Of a DNA stretch of 64,000 bases, positions 52,424-60,432 are shown in pieces. Under the pieces are notes generated by a model, which worked only from the letters and a program-made list of their open reading frames with translations, had not been told where the DNA came from and searched no databases. The DNA lies in contig OZ254140.1 in assembly GCA_965267775.1 (NCBI GenBank), positions 1 to 64,000 on the forward strand. The letters are read 5' to 3'. The stretch is from Planktophila sp965267775. GTDB lineage: Bacteria > Actinomycetota > Actinomycetes > Nanopelagicales > Nanopelagicaceae. Position 1 is the first letter of the stretch. Every line of letters starts with the position of its first letter. The position numbers and the translations under genes are program-made.

Positions 52424-53373
52424 TTCTTAAGGTGTGCGGTAACGCTATCGATAATTGAATCGAGGTTATGTGTTGGAGCCCAACCAAGCTTTGCCTTCAC
52501 CTTTGAGATATCAGGTACTCGACGTTGCATATCTTCAAAGCCAACGCCGTAGGCCTGATCAAAAGGAATGCTCACTAGCTTTGATTGCGATCCAGTTCTT
52601 TCAATAACCTTAAGGGCAAGCTCTTTGATTGTTGTCTCGCCAACGCCGCCAACGTTGTAGTACTCGCCGATTGTTGAATCATCTTTAGTCAGTGCGATGA
52701 CAGCACGCACGGCATCTTCAACGTGGCAGAAGACACGTGACTGTAATCCATCATCGTAGATAGTGATGTCCTCGTTGTTGAGGGCTTGCTTCACAAAGCG
52801 AGGCAAGACCATTCCATACTGGCCTGTCTGACGTGGGCCAACGGTGTTAAAGAAGCGAACGGTTGTGACCTTAAGGCCATGTGTGCGGTGAAGTGTGTGC
52901 GCAATAGCTTCTTCAAGCGCCTTTGCATCTGAATAAGTCCAACGAATCTTCTGTGGGGCACCGACCACGCGATCTGACTCTTCATTCAGTGGCTGTACTG
53001 GGTTCTTGCCATAAATCTCTGATGTACTGGCAATGATCAAACGCTTCTTGTGGGCAGTTGCTGCCTTAAGGACAACATCAGAACCAGTGAAGTTAATTGA
53101 AACTGATTCAACTGTGTTCTCCATGATGTTCTTAACACCAAGAGCTGCAGCCATATGAAGAACGAGGTCTGCGTCCGCTACCAACTTGTTGACGAGCGCT
53201 TCATCGCGGATATCGCCTTGGTGGATCTCAATCTGGTTCTCAATATGAGCGATATTGGCGCGAGATCCTGTGGTGAGGTTATCCAGGATTGCGACCTGGT
53301 CGCCTTGGGCCAAGAGGGCATCGGCGAGGTGGGATCCGATAAAGCCTGCTCCACCGGTGATAAGTACGCGCAT
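52420..53373 (-). CDS. NAD-dependent nucleotide-sugar epimerase/dehydratase
   Basis: This extended short-chain dehydrogenase probably epimerises or modifies a UDP-sugar for the glycan. The 317-residue protein starts with MRVLITGGAGFIGSHLADAL. It has the catalytic Thr/Ser in ASTSEIYG and YxxxK in YSDAKALEE, and the RFFNTVGPRQTG substrate loop. It is closer to UDP-glucuronate epimerases/decarboxylases than to the GalE at 34975, but specificity is not decidable here. It is transcribed toward the hypothetical gene at 51947, sharing stop-codon bases. TAGACT lies seven bases before its ATG. Confidence 0.9.
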   Translation of the reverse strand: MRVLITGGAGFIGSHLADALLAQGDQVAILDNLTTGSRANIAHIENQIEIHQGDIRDEALVNKLVADADLVLHMAAALGVKNIMENTVESVSINFTGSDVVLKAATAHKKRLIIASTSEIYGKNPVQPLNEESDRVVGAPQKIRWTYSDAKALEEAIAHTLHRTHGLKVTTVRFFNTVGPRQTGQYGMVLPRFVKQALNNEDITIYDDGLQSRVFCHVEDAVRAVIALTKDDSTIGEYYNVGGVGETTIKELALKVIERTGSQSKLVSIPFDQAYGVGFEDMQRRVPDISKVKAKLGWAPTHNLDSIIDSVTAHLKN

Positions 53374-53380
53374 GGGCTTA

Positions 53381-53386
53381 AGTCTA
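53381..53386 (-). promoter_or_regulatory. Probable leaderless -10 element for the epimerase
   Basis: On the minus strand TAGACT ends seven bases before the ATG at 53373, matching the box before galE and MFS-tmk. Confidence 0.55.
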
Positions 53387-53464
53387 ACGGTGGTGTTTGC
53401 TATTCATCTCTGGCGCTCACCTGGCATCCAGCCAATTCACAGGTTGGCAGGCAACACTTAACCC

Positions 53465-54817
53465 ATGAGATCAGCACAGACCTTTAGAAAGCACTCTGTA
53501 GCAGGCGTTGACTGGGCTGCATGGTTGCTCGGTATCGGTCTGGGCCTCACCTTGGCTCTACAGGTCACCACGATGCGCAAGAGCGATATCGATTCGCTCT
53601 ACGCGATCATCGCCTCCCTCTCACGCCTTGCAGCGCTGACAGGTGCCTACTTCTCAATTATCGGAATCTTCTTTGTGGCGCGCATCCCTGCAGTTGAACG
53701 CGGAGTCGGCCACGATCGCCTCGTTGCATGGCACCGCAAGTTGGGTCCATGGTCGCTCTATCTGATTTTGATTCACGTTCTCTTTATTACTCTGTCATGG
53801 GCGGGACAAGATCACATCCCGCTCTATCGCGAGATCTGGAACTTCCTTAAGTCATTCCCATGGATGTGGCCGGCACTTGCTGGATTCTTCTTGATGATGT
53901 TGGCCGGTGTGACCTCATATCGCAAGGCTCGCGCAAAGATGAGCTACGAGACATGGTGGATCATCCACATCTACACATACGTTGCAATCGCTGCATCCTT
54001 TATGCACCAGGTGCTAAACGGTCAGATGTTTATCAATCATCCACTCAACCGTTTGTATTGGACTCTTCTTTACATCGGAATGGCAGCAGCTGTCATCATC
54101 TATCGCTTTGGCTTCCCATTGGTGCGCTCGCTTCGCCACAACCTCGTTGTTGAGAAAGTTGTCGTTGAAGCACCAGGACTTATCTCTGTCATTATGCGCG
54201 GTCGCAATCTTCGCAAGCTATCTGCAGAAGGCGGACAGTTCTTTGGGTGGCGCTTCTTAACTCGCGGACATTTCTTGATGTCGCACCCCTATTCTCTATC
54301 TGCAGCACCTACCGATAATCATTTGCGCATCACCATTAAAGATCTCGGTAATCACTCACGTGCGACGCGATATATCAAGAAGGGCACACGAGTCTTCGTT
54401 GAAGGTCCATACGGTGCATTTACAGCTGGGCGCGCAACGCAGCCTCATGTGGTGATGGTCGGAGGTGGAGTAGGTATTACTCCGATTCGCGCGCTGATGG
54501 ATGAGTTTAAGAATGGCGTTCAGATGGATGTCTTCTATCGCGTCTCACGCGCAGAAGAGCTGATCTTGAAGGATGAGCTCGATTACTTAGTAGCTCAATC
54601 CAATGGCTCTGCCCGCGTGCATTACATGGTGGGCTCTCGTAAGCAGTTCCCTATGGATGCTGATTTCATCAAGTCCTACGCCCCTCGCGTGGCAGATAGC
54701 GATATCTACATCTGTGGCCCAGAGGCGCTCGTTGAGACCGTCCGTAAGGCGGCAGAGGAACTTGGCGTGCCGAAGAACCGATTCCACGATGAGGATTTCG
54801 CCTTCCATCCGGCCTAA
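53465..54817 (+). CDS. Ferric-reductase-like membrane flavoprotein (NAD(P)H to heme electron transfer)
   Basis: The 450-residue protein has an N-terminal ferric-reductase-type membrane domain with about six helices. Its paired histidines (AWHRKLGPW, ILIHVLF, WIIHIYTY, SFMHQVL) would bind two hemes. A cytoplasmic ferredoxin-reductase-like module follows. FAD binding is shown by HPYSLSAAPT at about residues 278-287 and the nucleotide site by GGGVGITPIRALM near 336. Electrons would move from NAD(P)H through FAD and heme to the outside. The two next genes encode an FMN-carrying protein and its flavin transferase, the probable outer partners. Confidence 0.88.
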   Translation: MRSAQTFRKHSVAGVDWAAWLLGIGLGLTLALQVTTMRKSDIDSLYAIIASLSRLAALTGAYFSIIGIFFVARIPAVERGVGHDRLVAWHRKLGPWSLYLILIHVLFITLSWAGQDHIPLYREIWNFLKSFPWMWPALAGFFLMMLAGVTSYRKARAKMSYETWWIIHIYTYVAIAASFMHQVLNGQMFINHPLNRLYWTLLYIGMAAAVIIYRFGFPLVRSLRHNLVVEKVVVEAPGLISVIMRGRNLRKLSAEGGQFFGWRFLTRGHFLMSHPYSLSAAPTDNHLRITIKDLGNHSRATRYIKKGTRVFVEGPYGAFTAGRATQPHVVMVGGGVGITPIRALMDEFKNGVQMDVFYRVSRAEELILKDELDYLVAQSNGSARVHYMVGSRKQFPMDADFIKSYAPRVADSDIYICGPEALVETVRKAAEELGVPKNRFHDEDFAFHPA

Positions 54818-54882
54818 GAACTAACAAGGCCAGCAGATAGTTAATACAGATTTTTCACAGGTAGCAGGGAGAGAGTAGAGAT

Positions 54883-55509
54883 ATGAAACGCGCATTACTG
54901 ATCGCAGGTGGCACAGTCGGTGGACTCGGTGCTGTCTTAGCAATTACACCGCCACAGCTGACTTCATCATCGTCATCTCTCGCACTCGGCGGTGGAACAA
55001 CACTTCCTGCCACGGGCGGAAATACCAATGCAGCAACCGCTGCAGCGACAACGAAGGCAACTCCTGCTGCAACGAAGACTAATAAACCTGTTACAACGAA
55101 GACAACTAAGCCAGTTGCAACTAAGACGGCGACGCCAAGTAAGAGCGCTGCAGCTACAACTTCTCCTGCTGCAACGAAATCTGCAACGCCTGCTCCATCT
55201 GCAACTAAGACAACTGCAGCTCCTACAACAAATGGCGTCTCCGGAACATTTACCGGCGATCCCATCAACGTTGGCTACGGAATCGTTCAGGTAAAGATCA
55301 CCGTTAACAATGGCAAGATCACCGATGCACAAGCAGTGCAAGCGCCATCAGGTCGTAACGATCGCTTTACACAGATGGCTGTCCCACAGTTGCGTCAGAA
55401 GACACTTGCTGCGCAATCATCACAGATCACCGGCGTATCCGGCGCTTCATACACATCTTATGGTTGGTATAAATCTCTAGTATCGGCGCTCTCTAAGGCA
55501 GGCTTGTAA
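54883..55509 (+). CDS. Secreted FMN-binding domain protein, covalently flavinylated
   Basis: The 208-residue protein has a membrane-anchoring or signal segment at residues 1-25, then a Thr/Ala/Lys-rich linker at about 40-120, and a C-terminal FMN-binding domain. The flavinylation motif SGASYT at residues 186-191 matches the known [S/T/D]GA[S/T]xT site, with Thr191 as the expected attachment residue. ApbE, which makes this bond, is encoded 5 bases downstream. The protein probably shuttles electrons from the ferric-reductase-like protein across the envelope. GGGAGAG lies before the ATG. Confidence 0.9.
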   Translation: MKRALLIAGGTVGGLGAVLAITPPQLTSSSSSLALGGGTTLPATGGNTNAATAAATTKATPAATKTNKPVTTKTTKPVATKTATPSKSAAATTSPAATKSATPAPSATKTTAAPTTNGVSGTFTGDPINVGYGIVQVKITVNNGKITDAQAVQAPSGRNDRFTQMAVPQLRQKTLAAQSSQITGVSGASYTSYGWYKSLVSALSKAGL

Positions 55510-55514
55510 TACAA

Positions 55515-56318
55515 GTGGCAATTGCACGTGGGGCGTATGAAATTGAAGTGTGGGGAACCATTCTCTATATCGAAGTTGCCTCGACCACTATTGATCGCGC
55601 TGCAATTGATGATGTAATTGATGATGTAAAGAAATTTGTAGTTGAGGTTGATAATAATTTCTCAACTTATAAAGAATCATCTTTCGTTTCGCGTTTGCGT
55701 CGTCGCGAGATCGAGATCAACCAATGCCCACAGGATGTGCAGGATGTCTGGGCGGCATGCCTTAACGCGCACTATTTAAGTGATGGAGCATTTGATCCCT
55801 GGAAGGTCGAGGGCGGCTTTGATCCATCAGGATTTGTGAAGGGTTGGGCTGCAGATAAAGTGGCAGAGATCCTTCTGCAGGCGGGATGTGCGCACATACA
55901 GGTCAATGCAGCTGGTGATTTAACGCTCCGCGGTGGCAATCTCCTTGATAGCGGTGAGGTCGAACCGTGGAAGATCGGTATCTCAAACCCCGATAACACC
56001 CAAGAAGTCCTACGTATCTTTGAAATCTTTGATGGAGCAATTGCAACATCAGGTCATTACGAACGTGGAGCTCACATCACCGACCCTTACACAGGGCTCA
56101 TTGCAATCGGTGCAAAATCTGCAACTGTTCTAGGTCCCGATGGCGGGATTACAGATGCGATGGCAACGGCGTTGATGGTCACAGGTGATAACGGCGCAAA
56201 GTTCTTCACCCAGCTGGAGCTCGCCGAATATTCAGCATGGTGCATCGATCGCCATGAAGGCACAGCGTGGGGCGTAGGTCCTGCGCTAGCAGATGAAATT
56301 GCTGCTCAAATCTCATAA
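55515..56318 (+). CDS. apbE: FAD:protein FMN transferase ApbE
   Basis: The enzyme attaches FMN from FAD to a Thr of FMN-binding proteins. The 267-residue protein has the family landmarks DGAFDPWKVEGGFDPSGFVKG at about 91-111 (written here in part), an AAGDLTLRGG loop, IATSGHYERG, and the Mg-binding ITDAMATALMV near the end. The GTG at 55515 lies five bases after the FMN-binding gene and has no clear ribosome site, suggesting translational coupling. No signal peptide is seen in the chosen frame, so its side of the membrane is uncertain. Confidence 0.9.
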   Translation: MAIARGAYEIEVWGTILYIEVASTTIDRAAIDDVIDDVKKFVVEVDNNFSTYKESSFVSRLRRREIEINQCPQDVQDVWAACLNAHYLSDGAFDPWKVEGGFDPSGFVKGWAADKVAEILLQAGCAHIQVNAAGDLTLRGGNLLDSGEVEPWKIGISNPDNTQEVLRIFEIFDGAIATSGHYERGAHITDPYTGLIAIGAKSATVLGPDGGITDAMATALMVTGDNGAKFFTQLELAEYSAWCIDRHEGTAWGVGPALADEIAAQIS

Positions 56319-56333
56319 ACGAGATTTTCCTCC

Positions 56334-56339
56334 TAGACT
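56334..56339 (+). promoter_or_regulatory. Probable leaderless -10 element for the first xdhC-like gene
   Basis: TAGACT ends six bases before the ATG at 56346, with no Shine-Dalgarno sequence. It marks the start of the molybdenum-enzyme block. Confidence 0.55.
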
Positions 56340-56345
56340 CTGCGC

Positions 56346-57254
56346 ATGTTTGATATCGCCCTTAGCGTCAACGCCTGCGTCCGCTCGAATACTCGCGCCG
56401 ATGTTGCATGGCTTATCTCAACCTCTGATGCCAATGTGCCAATCGGAAGCCAAGCAATTGCAATCACCCCAGGTGGTGGACGAATCGGAAATCTCTTAGA
56501 TTCAGCATTTGATAGCCCGCTCATTGAAATTGCGCAGCGCAAATTTGCAACCGGACGAATCGTTACTCGCAAAGTAACCGCTCTCGAATCAATTCTTTCA
56601 AATATCCCTGAAGGAACAGAACTTAAGTTTGCACTCTTACATACAGGTTTGATTGATGGAGATTTCTGGCAAGCACTCGTTGATAAAGAGGCGCTTGTAG
56701 TTATCTCCTATATCGATGGCGAAGAGATCACTCGCGCCGAATACTTCACCTCTGTTTCAATCGTTGCAGCGGCGCCAGATATTGCAGAGCTCTTTAATCA
56801 GAATAAATCCATGATTGTCGATCTCGGAGATCGCATCGTCACGATCTATCATCCAGTAACAACGCTCGCACTTGCTGGTCGTGGTCCGATTGCAGATGCA
56901 ATTGCAGAGTTTGCACGCGCACTTGGCTGGGATGTCAACGTCGATATTGGAAATACAAATTACGCGGGCCTTGCTGCGCGACTCTCACCGATGGATGCAG
57001 CAATCATCATGGGCCACGATGTTGAAAATTCAGGAAAGAATCTGATGCTCGCACTCGAAAGCAAGGCTGGCTATATCGGAGCCCTCGGTTCAATCAAGAT
57101 GCAAGAAGACCGTGCAGATTGGCTCGCCTATCGTGATGTCACTGATTTATCACGCGTTCATGGCCCTGCCGGCTTTGATATTGGCGCAAAGACACCTGAA
57201 GAGATCGCCATTTCAGTTCTCGCCGAAGTTATTTCAGTCTTGAAGGGTGTTTAA
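56346..57254 (+). CDS. XdhC/CoxI-family molybdenum cofactor insertion protein
   Basis: XdhC-type proteins bind molybdenum cofactor, help add the sulfido ligand and deliver it to xanthine- or CO-dehydrogenase-type enzymes. The 302-residue protein has an N-terminal XdhC domain and a Rossmann-like C-terminal domain with GYIGALGSIKMQEDR and GAKTPEEIAISVLAEV, the family's end motif. It is more diverged than the second copy at 58601. A small membrane protein gene overlaps its 3' end. Together with moeA, the other xdhC and mocA it should mature the CO dehydrogenase encoded downstream. Confidence 0.85.
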   Translation: MFDIALSVNACVRSNTRADVAWLISTSDANVPIGSQAIAITPGGGRIGNLLDSAFDSPLIEIAQRKFATGRIVTRKVTALESILSNIPEGTELKFALLHTGLIDGDFWQALVDKEALVVISYIDGEEITRAEYFTSVSIVAAAPDIAELFNQNKSMIVDLGDRIVTIYHPVTTLALAGRGPIADAIAEFARALGWDVNVDIGNTNYAGLAARLSPMDAAIIMGHDVENSGKNLMLALESKAGYIGALGSIKMQEDRADWLAYRDVTDLSRVHGPAGFDIGAKTPEEIAISVLAEVISVLKGV

Positions 57255-57441
57255 TTCCTCCATGGATATCGTGATGACAGCACACACAATGAATATTGAA
57301 AGCTCTCACGACACTGCAATGAACATCATGTATGTGTTGATGGGGATCATGTTTATCTTCGATGTCGCAATGCTCTATGCCCATGTTGGTATGCACCGTC
57401 GCGTGGTTGCCCTCGAAGCAGAACTCGCTTCACGAAAGTAA
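57247..57441 (+). CDS. Small single-helix membrane protein in the molybdenum block
   Basis: I do not recognise this 64-residue protein. It is methionine-rich (12 Met) and has one membrane helix at about residues 27-47 (MYVLMGIMFIFDVAMLYAHV), preceded by a His/Met-containing segment and followed by a short charged helix. An ATG at 57262 would give 59 residues; the GTG at 57247 overlaps the xdhC stop region and may be coupled. It lies 5 bases before moeA. Met- and His-rich small membrane proteins sometimes bind metals, but that is speculation here. Confidence 0.6.
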   Translation: MFNSSMDIVMTAHTMNIESSHDTAMNIMYVLMGIMFIFDVAMLYAHVGMHRRVVALEAELASRK

Positions 57442-57446
57442 GCAAA

Positions 57447-58604
57447 ATGCGCGAAGGTAGTTGGGATCAAGCTCGCGCAATCGCGGCTACAACCTTTCCA
57501 GCCCTTACATCCGAGCAGGTATCCCTTGCTGACGCTGTCGGCCGTGTACTTGCACTAGATGCCACCGCATTCTGTGATCTACCTGCCTATGAGACATCTT
57601 CAATGGACGGCTGGGCGGTCTCTGGCGCAGCTCCTTGGACAGTCGTCGGCGAGGTTGCCACAGGTAAGAAGTCATCCTTGAAATTAACTGCGGGGCAATC
57701 TGCTGCAATCGCTACAGGTGGAGTAATCCCCGATGGAGCAACTGCGGTAATTCCGTGGGAGGCGGCAACTGATAACGCAGGTGTTATCTCTGGATCAGTT
57801 GAAGCCGGTGCCAACTTCAGACCAGCAGGGATGGAGTGCAAGCAAGGCGATGTATTAATTAAGGCGGGCACAGTGTTAACACCGCCGATGGTGGGGTTGC
57901 TCGCTGCAACTGGCCATGATCGCGTTGAGGTATCACAGCGCCCACGGGTTGCAATCTTCTTTCTCGGTGATGAGCTCTTACATAGCGGTGTGCCACTCGA
58001 TGGTTCTATCCGCGATGCGCTCGGTCCTCAACTGCCGGCAATTCTTACTCGCGCAGGTGCAGATGTAATCTCAGCGAAGTTTGTGATCGATGATTTAGAT
58101 CTATTTAACGGTGAAATCGCTGCAGTGATCAACGATGTAGATATCGTCGTCACAACAGGTGGAACCGCAGATGGACCACGTGATTTCGTAAAGCCAGCTA
58201 TTGCACACCTTTCCGGTGAGATGGTGATCGATTGTGCCAAGGTGCGCCCCGGTTATCACATCCTTATTGCACGCATTAAGGGCGTTAAGGCTTTTGTTGC
58301 GCTGCCGGGTAATCCGCAATCTGCGCTCGCAGCCTTTGCATCCTTTGGTGCACCTCTTGTGAAATCATTTCTCGGCGCAGTCCAAGATGATCTTGAAGAA
58401 ATCAAACTCGGTGCCGGAATTAAAACCCCTGAGGGATTCTCTCGTTTAGTTCCTGGAACTCTTAATGGCAAAGAATTTAGCCAGTCAGATTATTTGGGTT
58501 CTGCGATGCTACGCGGTGTTGCACATTCAGATGGTTTTGCACTTGTCGAACCAGGTAATAACTCTGCCGGCGCAGTTGCGCGCTGGCTACCCTTTAACTA
58601 TTAA
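57447..58604 (+). CDS. moeA: Molybdopterin molybdotransferase MoeA
   Basis: MoeA inserts molybdate into adenylated molybdopterin. The 385-residue protein has the family landmarks SSMDGWAV at about residues 51-58, a TTGGTADGPRDFVKPAI loop near 233-249, and GNPQSALAAF near 292-301. Length is normal. It follows the small membrane protein gene closely and shares stop-codon bases (TTAA) with the convergent xdhC gene. Its presence next to cox genes suggests a dedicated cofactor supply. Confidence 0.94.
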   Translation: MREGSWDQARAIAATTFPALTSEQVSLADAVGRVLALDATAFCDLPAYETSSMDGWAVSGAAPWTVVGEVATGKKSSLKLTAGQSAAIATGGVIPDGATAVIPWEAATDNAGVISGSVEAGANFRPAGMECKQGDVLIKAGTVLTPPMVGLLAATGHDRVEVSQRPRVAIFFLGDELLHSGVPLDGSIRDALGPQLPAILTRAGADVISAKFVIDDLDLFNGEIAAVINDVDIVVTTGGTADGPRDFVKPAIAHLSGEMVIDCAKVRPGYHILIARIKGVKAFVALPGNPQSALAAFASFGAPLVKSFLGAVQDDLEEIKLGAGIKTPEGFSRLVPGTLNGKEFSQSDYLGSAMLRGVAHSDGFALVEPGNNSAGAVARWLPFNY

Positions 58605-59737
58605 GCAATAACTGGCGCAGGGCCGCTCTCACTTGCAAGTGATGTCTTATGAATTGAATCAGTTCCATCCTTAAGCGGTTGATTTGTTCCGCCTACTTGA
58701 TTTGAAATAATTTCTGCAGCAATCGAGATTGCAGTCTCCTCAGGTGTGCGTCCACCGAGATCAAGACCGATAGGTGACTTCAATCGCGCAATCTCTGCCT
58801 CTGTCATTCCGACTTCCTTCAATCGCTCGAGGCGATCAAGGTGTGTGCGACGTGAACCCATTGCACCGATATATCCAGCGTTGGTACGTAGCGCGACCTC
58901 AAGAACAGGAACATCAAACTTTGGATCATGTGTCAGCACGCAGATAACAGTGGTCTCATCTACCTCGATTGTTGGTAGATAACGATGTGGCCAATCGATG
59001 ATGACCTCATCTGCATCAGGGAAGCGTCGCTTGGTTGCAAAGAGCGCACGCGCATCGCAGACGATGACGTAATAACCCATAAATTTACCGATACGAGCAA
59101 CAGCTGCTGCAAAATCGATTGCACCGAAGATAATCATGCGAGGCGCTGGAGCAAAGGATTCGACGAAGATAGAGAGGTCATCCATGCGATTCTCGCCATT
59201 AACGCCTAATTTCACTGTCTTTGTGGTGCCGCGCAATAAGAAGGCGCGTGCGCTCTCGAGCGCTGCATGATCAAGACCTTCATTGCCCAAAGTTCCATTG
59301 GCCTCTGTCTTTGTCAGCACGATACGTGAACCGATCGCACCTTCGCCATTAACAAGCGTTGCAACGCCTACTGCGCTCTCGCTCTCAATCTTCGCTGCGA
59401 TCTCTGCAAAGTCTGGAAAGTGTTCTTTATCAACGTATTGAATAAAAAGCTCGATAGTGCCGCCACATGTGAGGCCCACTGAGAAAGCGTTATCGTCGCT
59501 GACGCCATATGTAACGCTCTGCGGAACTTTGGTGGCAAGAACTTCGAGCGATGCTTCATGGATCGCGCCTTCAACGCATCCGCCTGAGACGCTACCAATG
59601 ACTTCACCAGATGAGAGGACGGCCATGGCGGCACCGACTGGGCGCGGAGCAGAGCTCCAGGTGCGAGTAACGGTTGCGAGTGCGAATGGCTTGCCTTCAT
59701 TAAAAGAGGGCAAAACCTCGTTGATTATTTCGCGCAT
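58601..59737 (-). CDS. XdhC/CoxI-family molybdenum cofactor insertion protein
   Basis: This is a second, more canonical member of the family. The 378-residue protein has an N-terminal XdhC domain (ALATVTRTWSSAPRPVGAAM) with the cysteine motif SGGCVEGAIHE at about residues 52-62. The C-terminal Rossmann domain has IFGAIDFAAAVARIGKFMGY and ends with GYIGAMGSRRTH and GGRTPEETAISIAAEI. It is divergent from mocA, separated by only 16 bases, and converges on moeA. It probably binds and protects cofactor for the CO dehydrogenase. Confidence 0.92.
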   Translation of the reverse strand: MREIINEVLPSFNEGKPFALATVTRTWSSAPRPVGAAMAVLSSGEVIGSVSGGCVEGAIHEASLEVLATKVPQSVTYGVSDDNAFSVGLTCGGTIELFIQYVDKEHFPDFAEIAAKIESESAVGVATLVNGEGAIGSRIVLTKTEANGTLGNEGLDHAALESARAFLLRGTTKTVKLGVNGENRMDDLSIFVESFAPAPRMIIFGAIDFAAAVARIGKFMGYYVIVCDARALFATKRRFPDADEVIIDWPHRYLPTIEVDETTVICVLTHDPKFDVPVLEVALRTNAGYIGAMGSRRTHLDRLERLKEVGMTEAEIARLKSPIGLDLGGRTPEETAISIAAEIISNQVGGTNQPLKDGTDSIHKTSLASESGPAPVIA

Positions 59738-59741
59738 AACG

Positions 59742-59750
59742 TAGAGTGTA
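59742..59750. promoter_or_regulatory. Overlapping divergent leaderless promoters (xdhC / mocA)
   Basis: The two start codons are 16 bases apart (59738-59753). On the plus strand TAGAGT (59742-59747) ends six bases before the mocA ATG. On the minus strand TACACT (59750 to 59745) ends seven bases before the xdhC ATG. The boxes overlap by three bases, so only one direction can fire at a time. Confidence 0.55.
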
Positions 59751-59753
59751 GCA

Positions 59754-60308
59754 ATGCAGGTTGGATTAATCTTGGCGGGAGGTTCTGGCTCACGTATGGG
59801 CCAACCGAAAGCAGTGCTTGTTATTGATGGTCAACGATTAATCGATCGCGCGATTGAAAACTTTCACGGCGCAGGTATTAAAGAAGTATTTGTAGTTCTC
59901 GGTGCATGGCAGGGCGATGTTCCCGGTGCGCACATCATTATTAATGATCAATGGGAAGAAGGAATGGGTAGCTCGCTCCGTGCCGGGCTGCGGACTCTTC
60001 TTGCCAATCCAAAGTATCTCGACGTCGTGATATCTCTCGTTGATCTGCCCGGCATGACAGCTGCTGCAATTCAAGCGGTGAGCGAAAGTCCCAGTGAGAT
60101 TGCGATGGGAACATTCGCTGGAAAGTCCGGCCACCCAGTGAAATTTGCTCGTCACCATTGGCCAGCGATCATTGAATCTGCAACGGGTGATATCGGTGCC
60201 CGAAACTTCTTAAAGGGGCGCAGCGATATCTCGCATATTGAACTTTCCGCCATCGCTGGTGGCGACGATGTCGATACACCAGAAGATCTTGACTCATTTA
60301 AAAGGTAA
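59754..60308 (+). CDS. MobA/MocA-type nucleotidyltransferase for molybdenum cofactor
   Basis: The 184-residue protein is an NTP transferase with the signature LILAGGSGSRMGQPKAVL at residues 5-22 and ISLVDLPGM for the metal site at about 92-100. The LAGGxGxRMGxPK form and the context favour MocA, which adds CMP to the cofactor as required by CO dehydrogenase, over MobA (GMP). The substrate cannot be proven from sequence. It sits upstream of the cox genes and is divergent from xdhC. Confidence 0.88.
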   Translation: MQVGLILAGGSGSRMGQPKAVLVIDGQRLIDRAIENFHGAGIKEVFVVLGAWQGDVPGAHIIINDQWEEGMGSSLRAGLRTLLANPKYLDVVISLVDLPGMTAAAIQAVSESPSEIAMGTFAGKSGHPVKFARHHWPAIIESATGDIGARNFLKGRSDISHIELSAIAGGDDVDTPEDLDSFKR

Positions 60309-60432
60309 TACCTTGAAGGAACTTATATAACATCTCGTTATCAAGATTAATTATTTTCTTTCTGCTTATCTGTTGCAGGTGCATACGCTCGGTGTTACTT
60401 TTGCCACTCACTTTCAACGAAGAGGGGCGCCC
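60309..60432. promoter_or_regulatory. Probable promoter region of the cox operon
   Basis: This 124-base spacer precedes the small gene and coxM. It contains TTGAAG (60313-60318) with downstream TATAAC-type sequence, and AGAGGGG just before the ATG at 60433 as ribosome site. It is AT-rich in its first half and shows no hairpin typical of a terminator after mocA. Transcription could therefore also read through from mocA. Confidence 0.4.
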
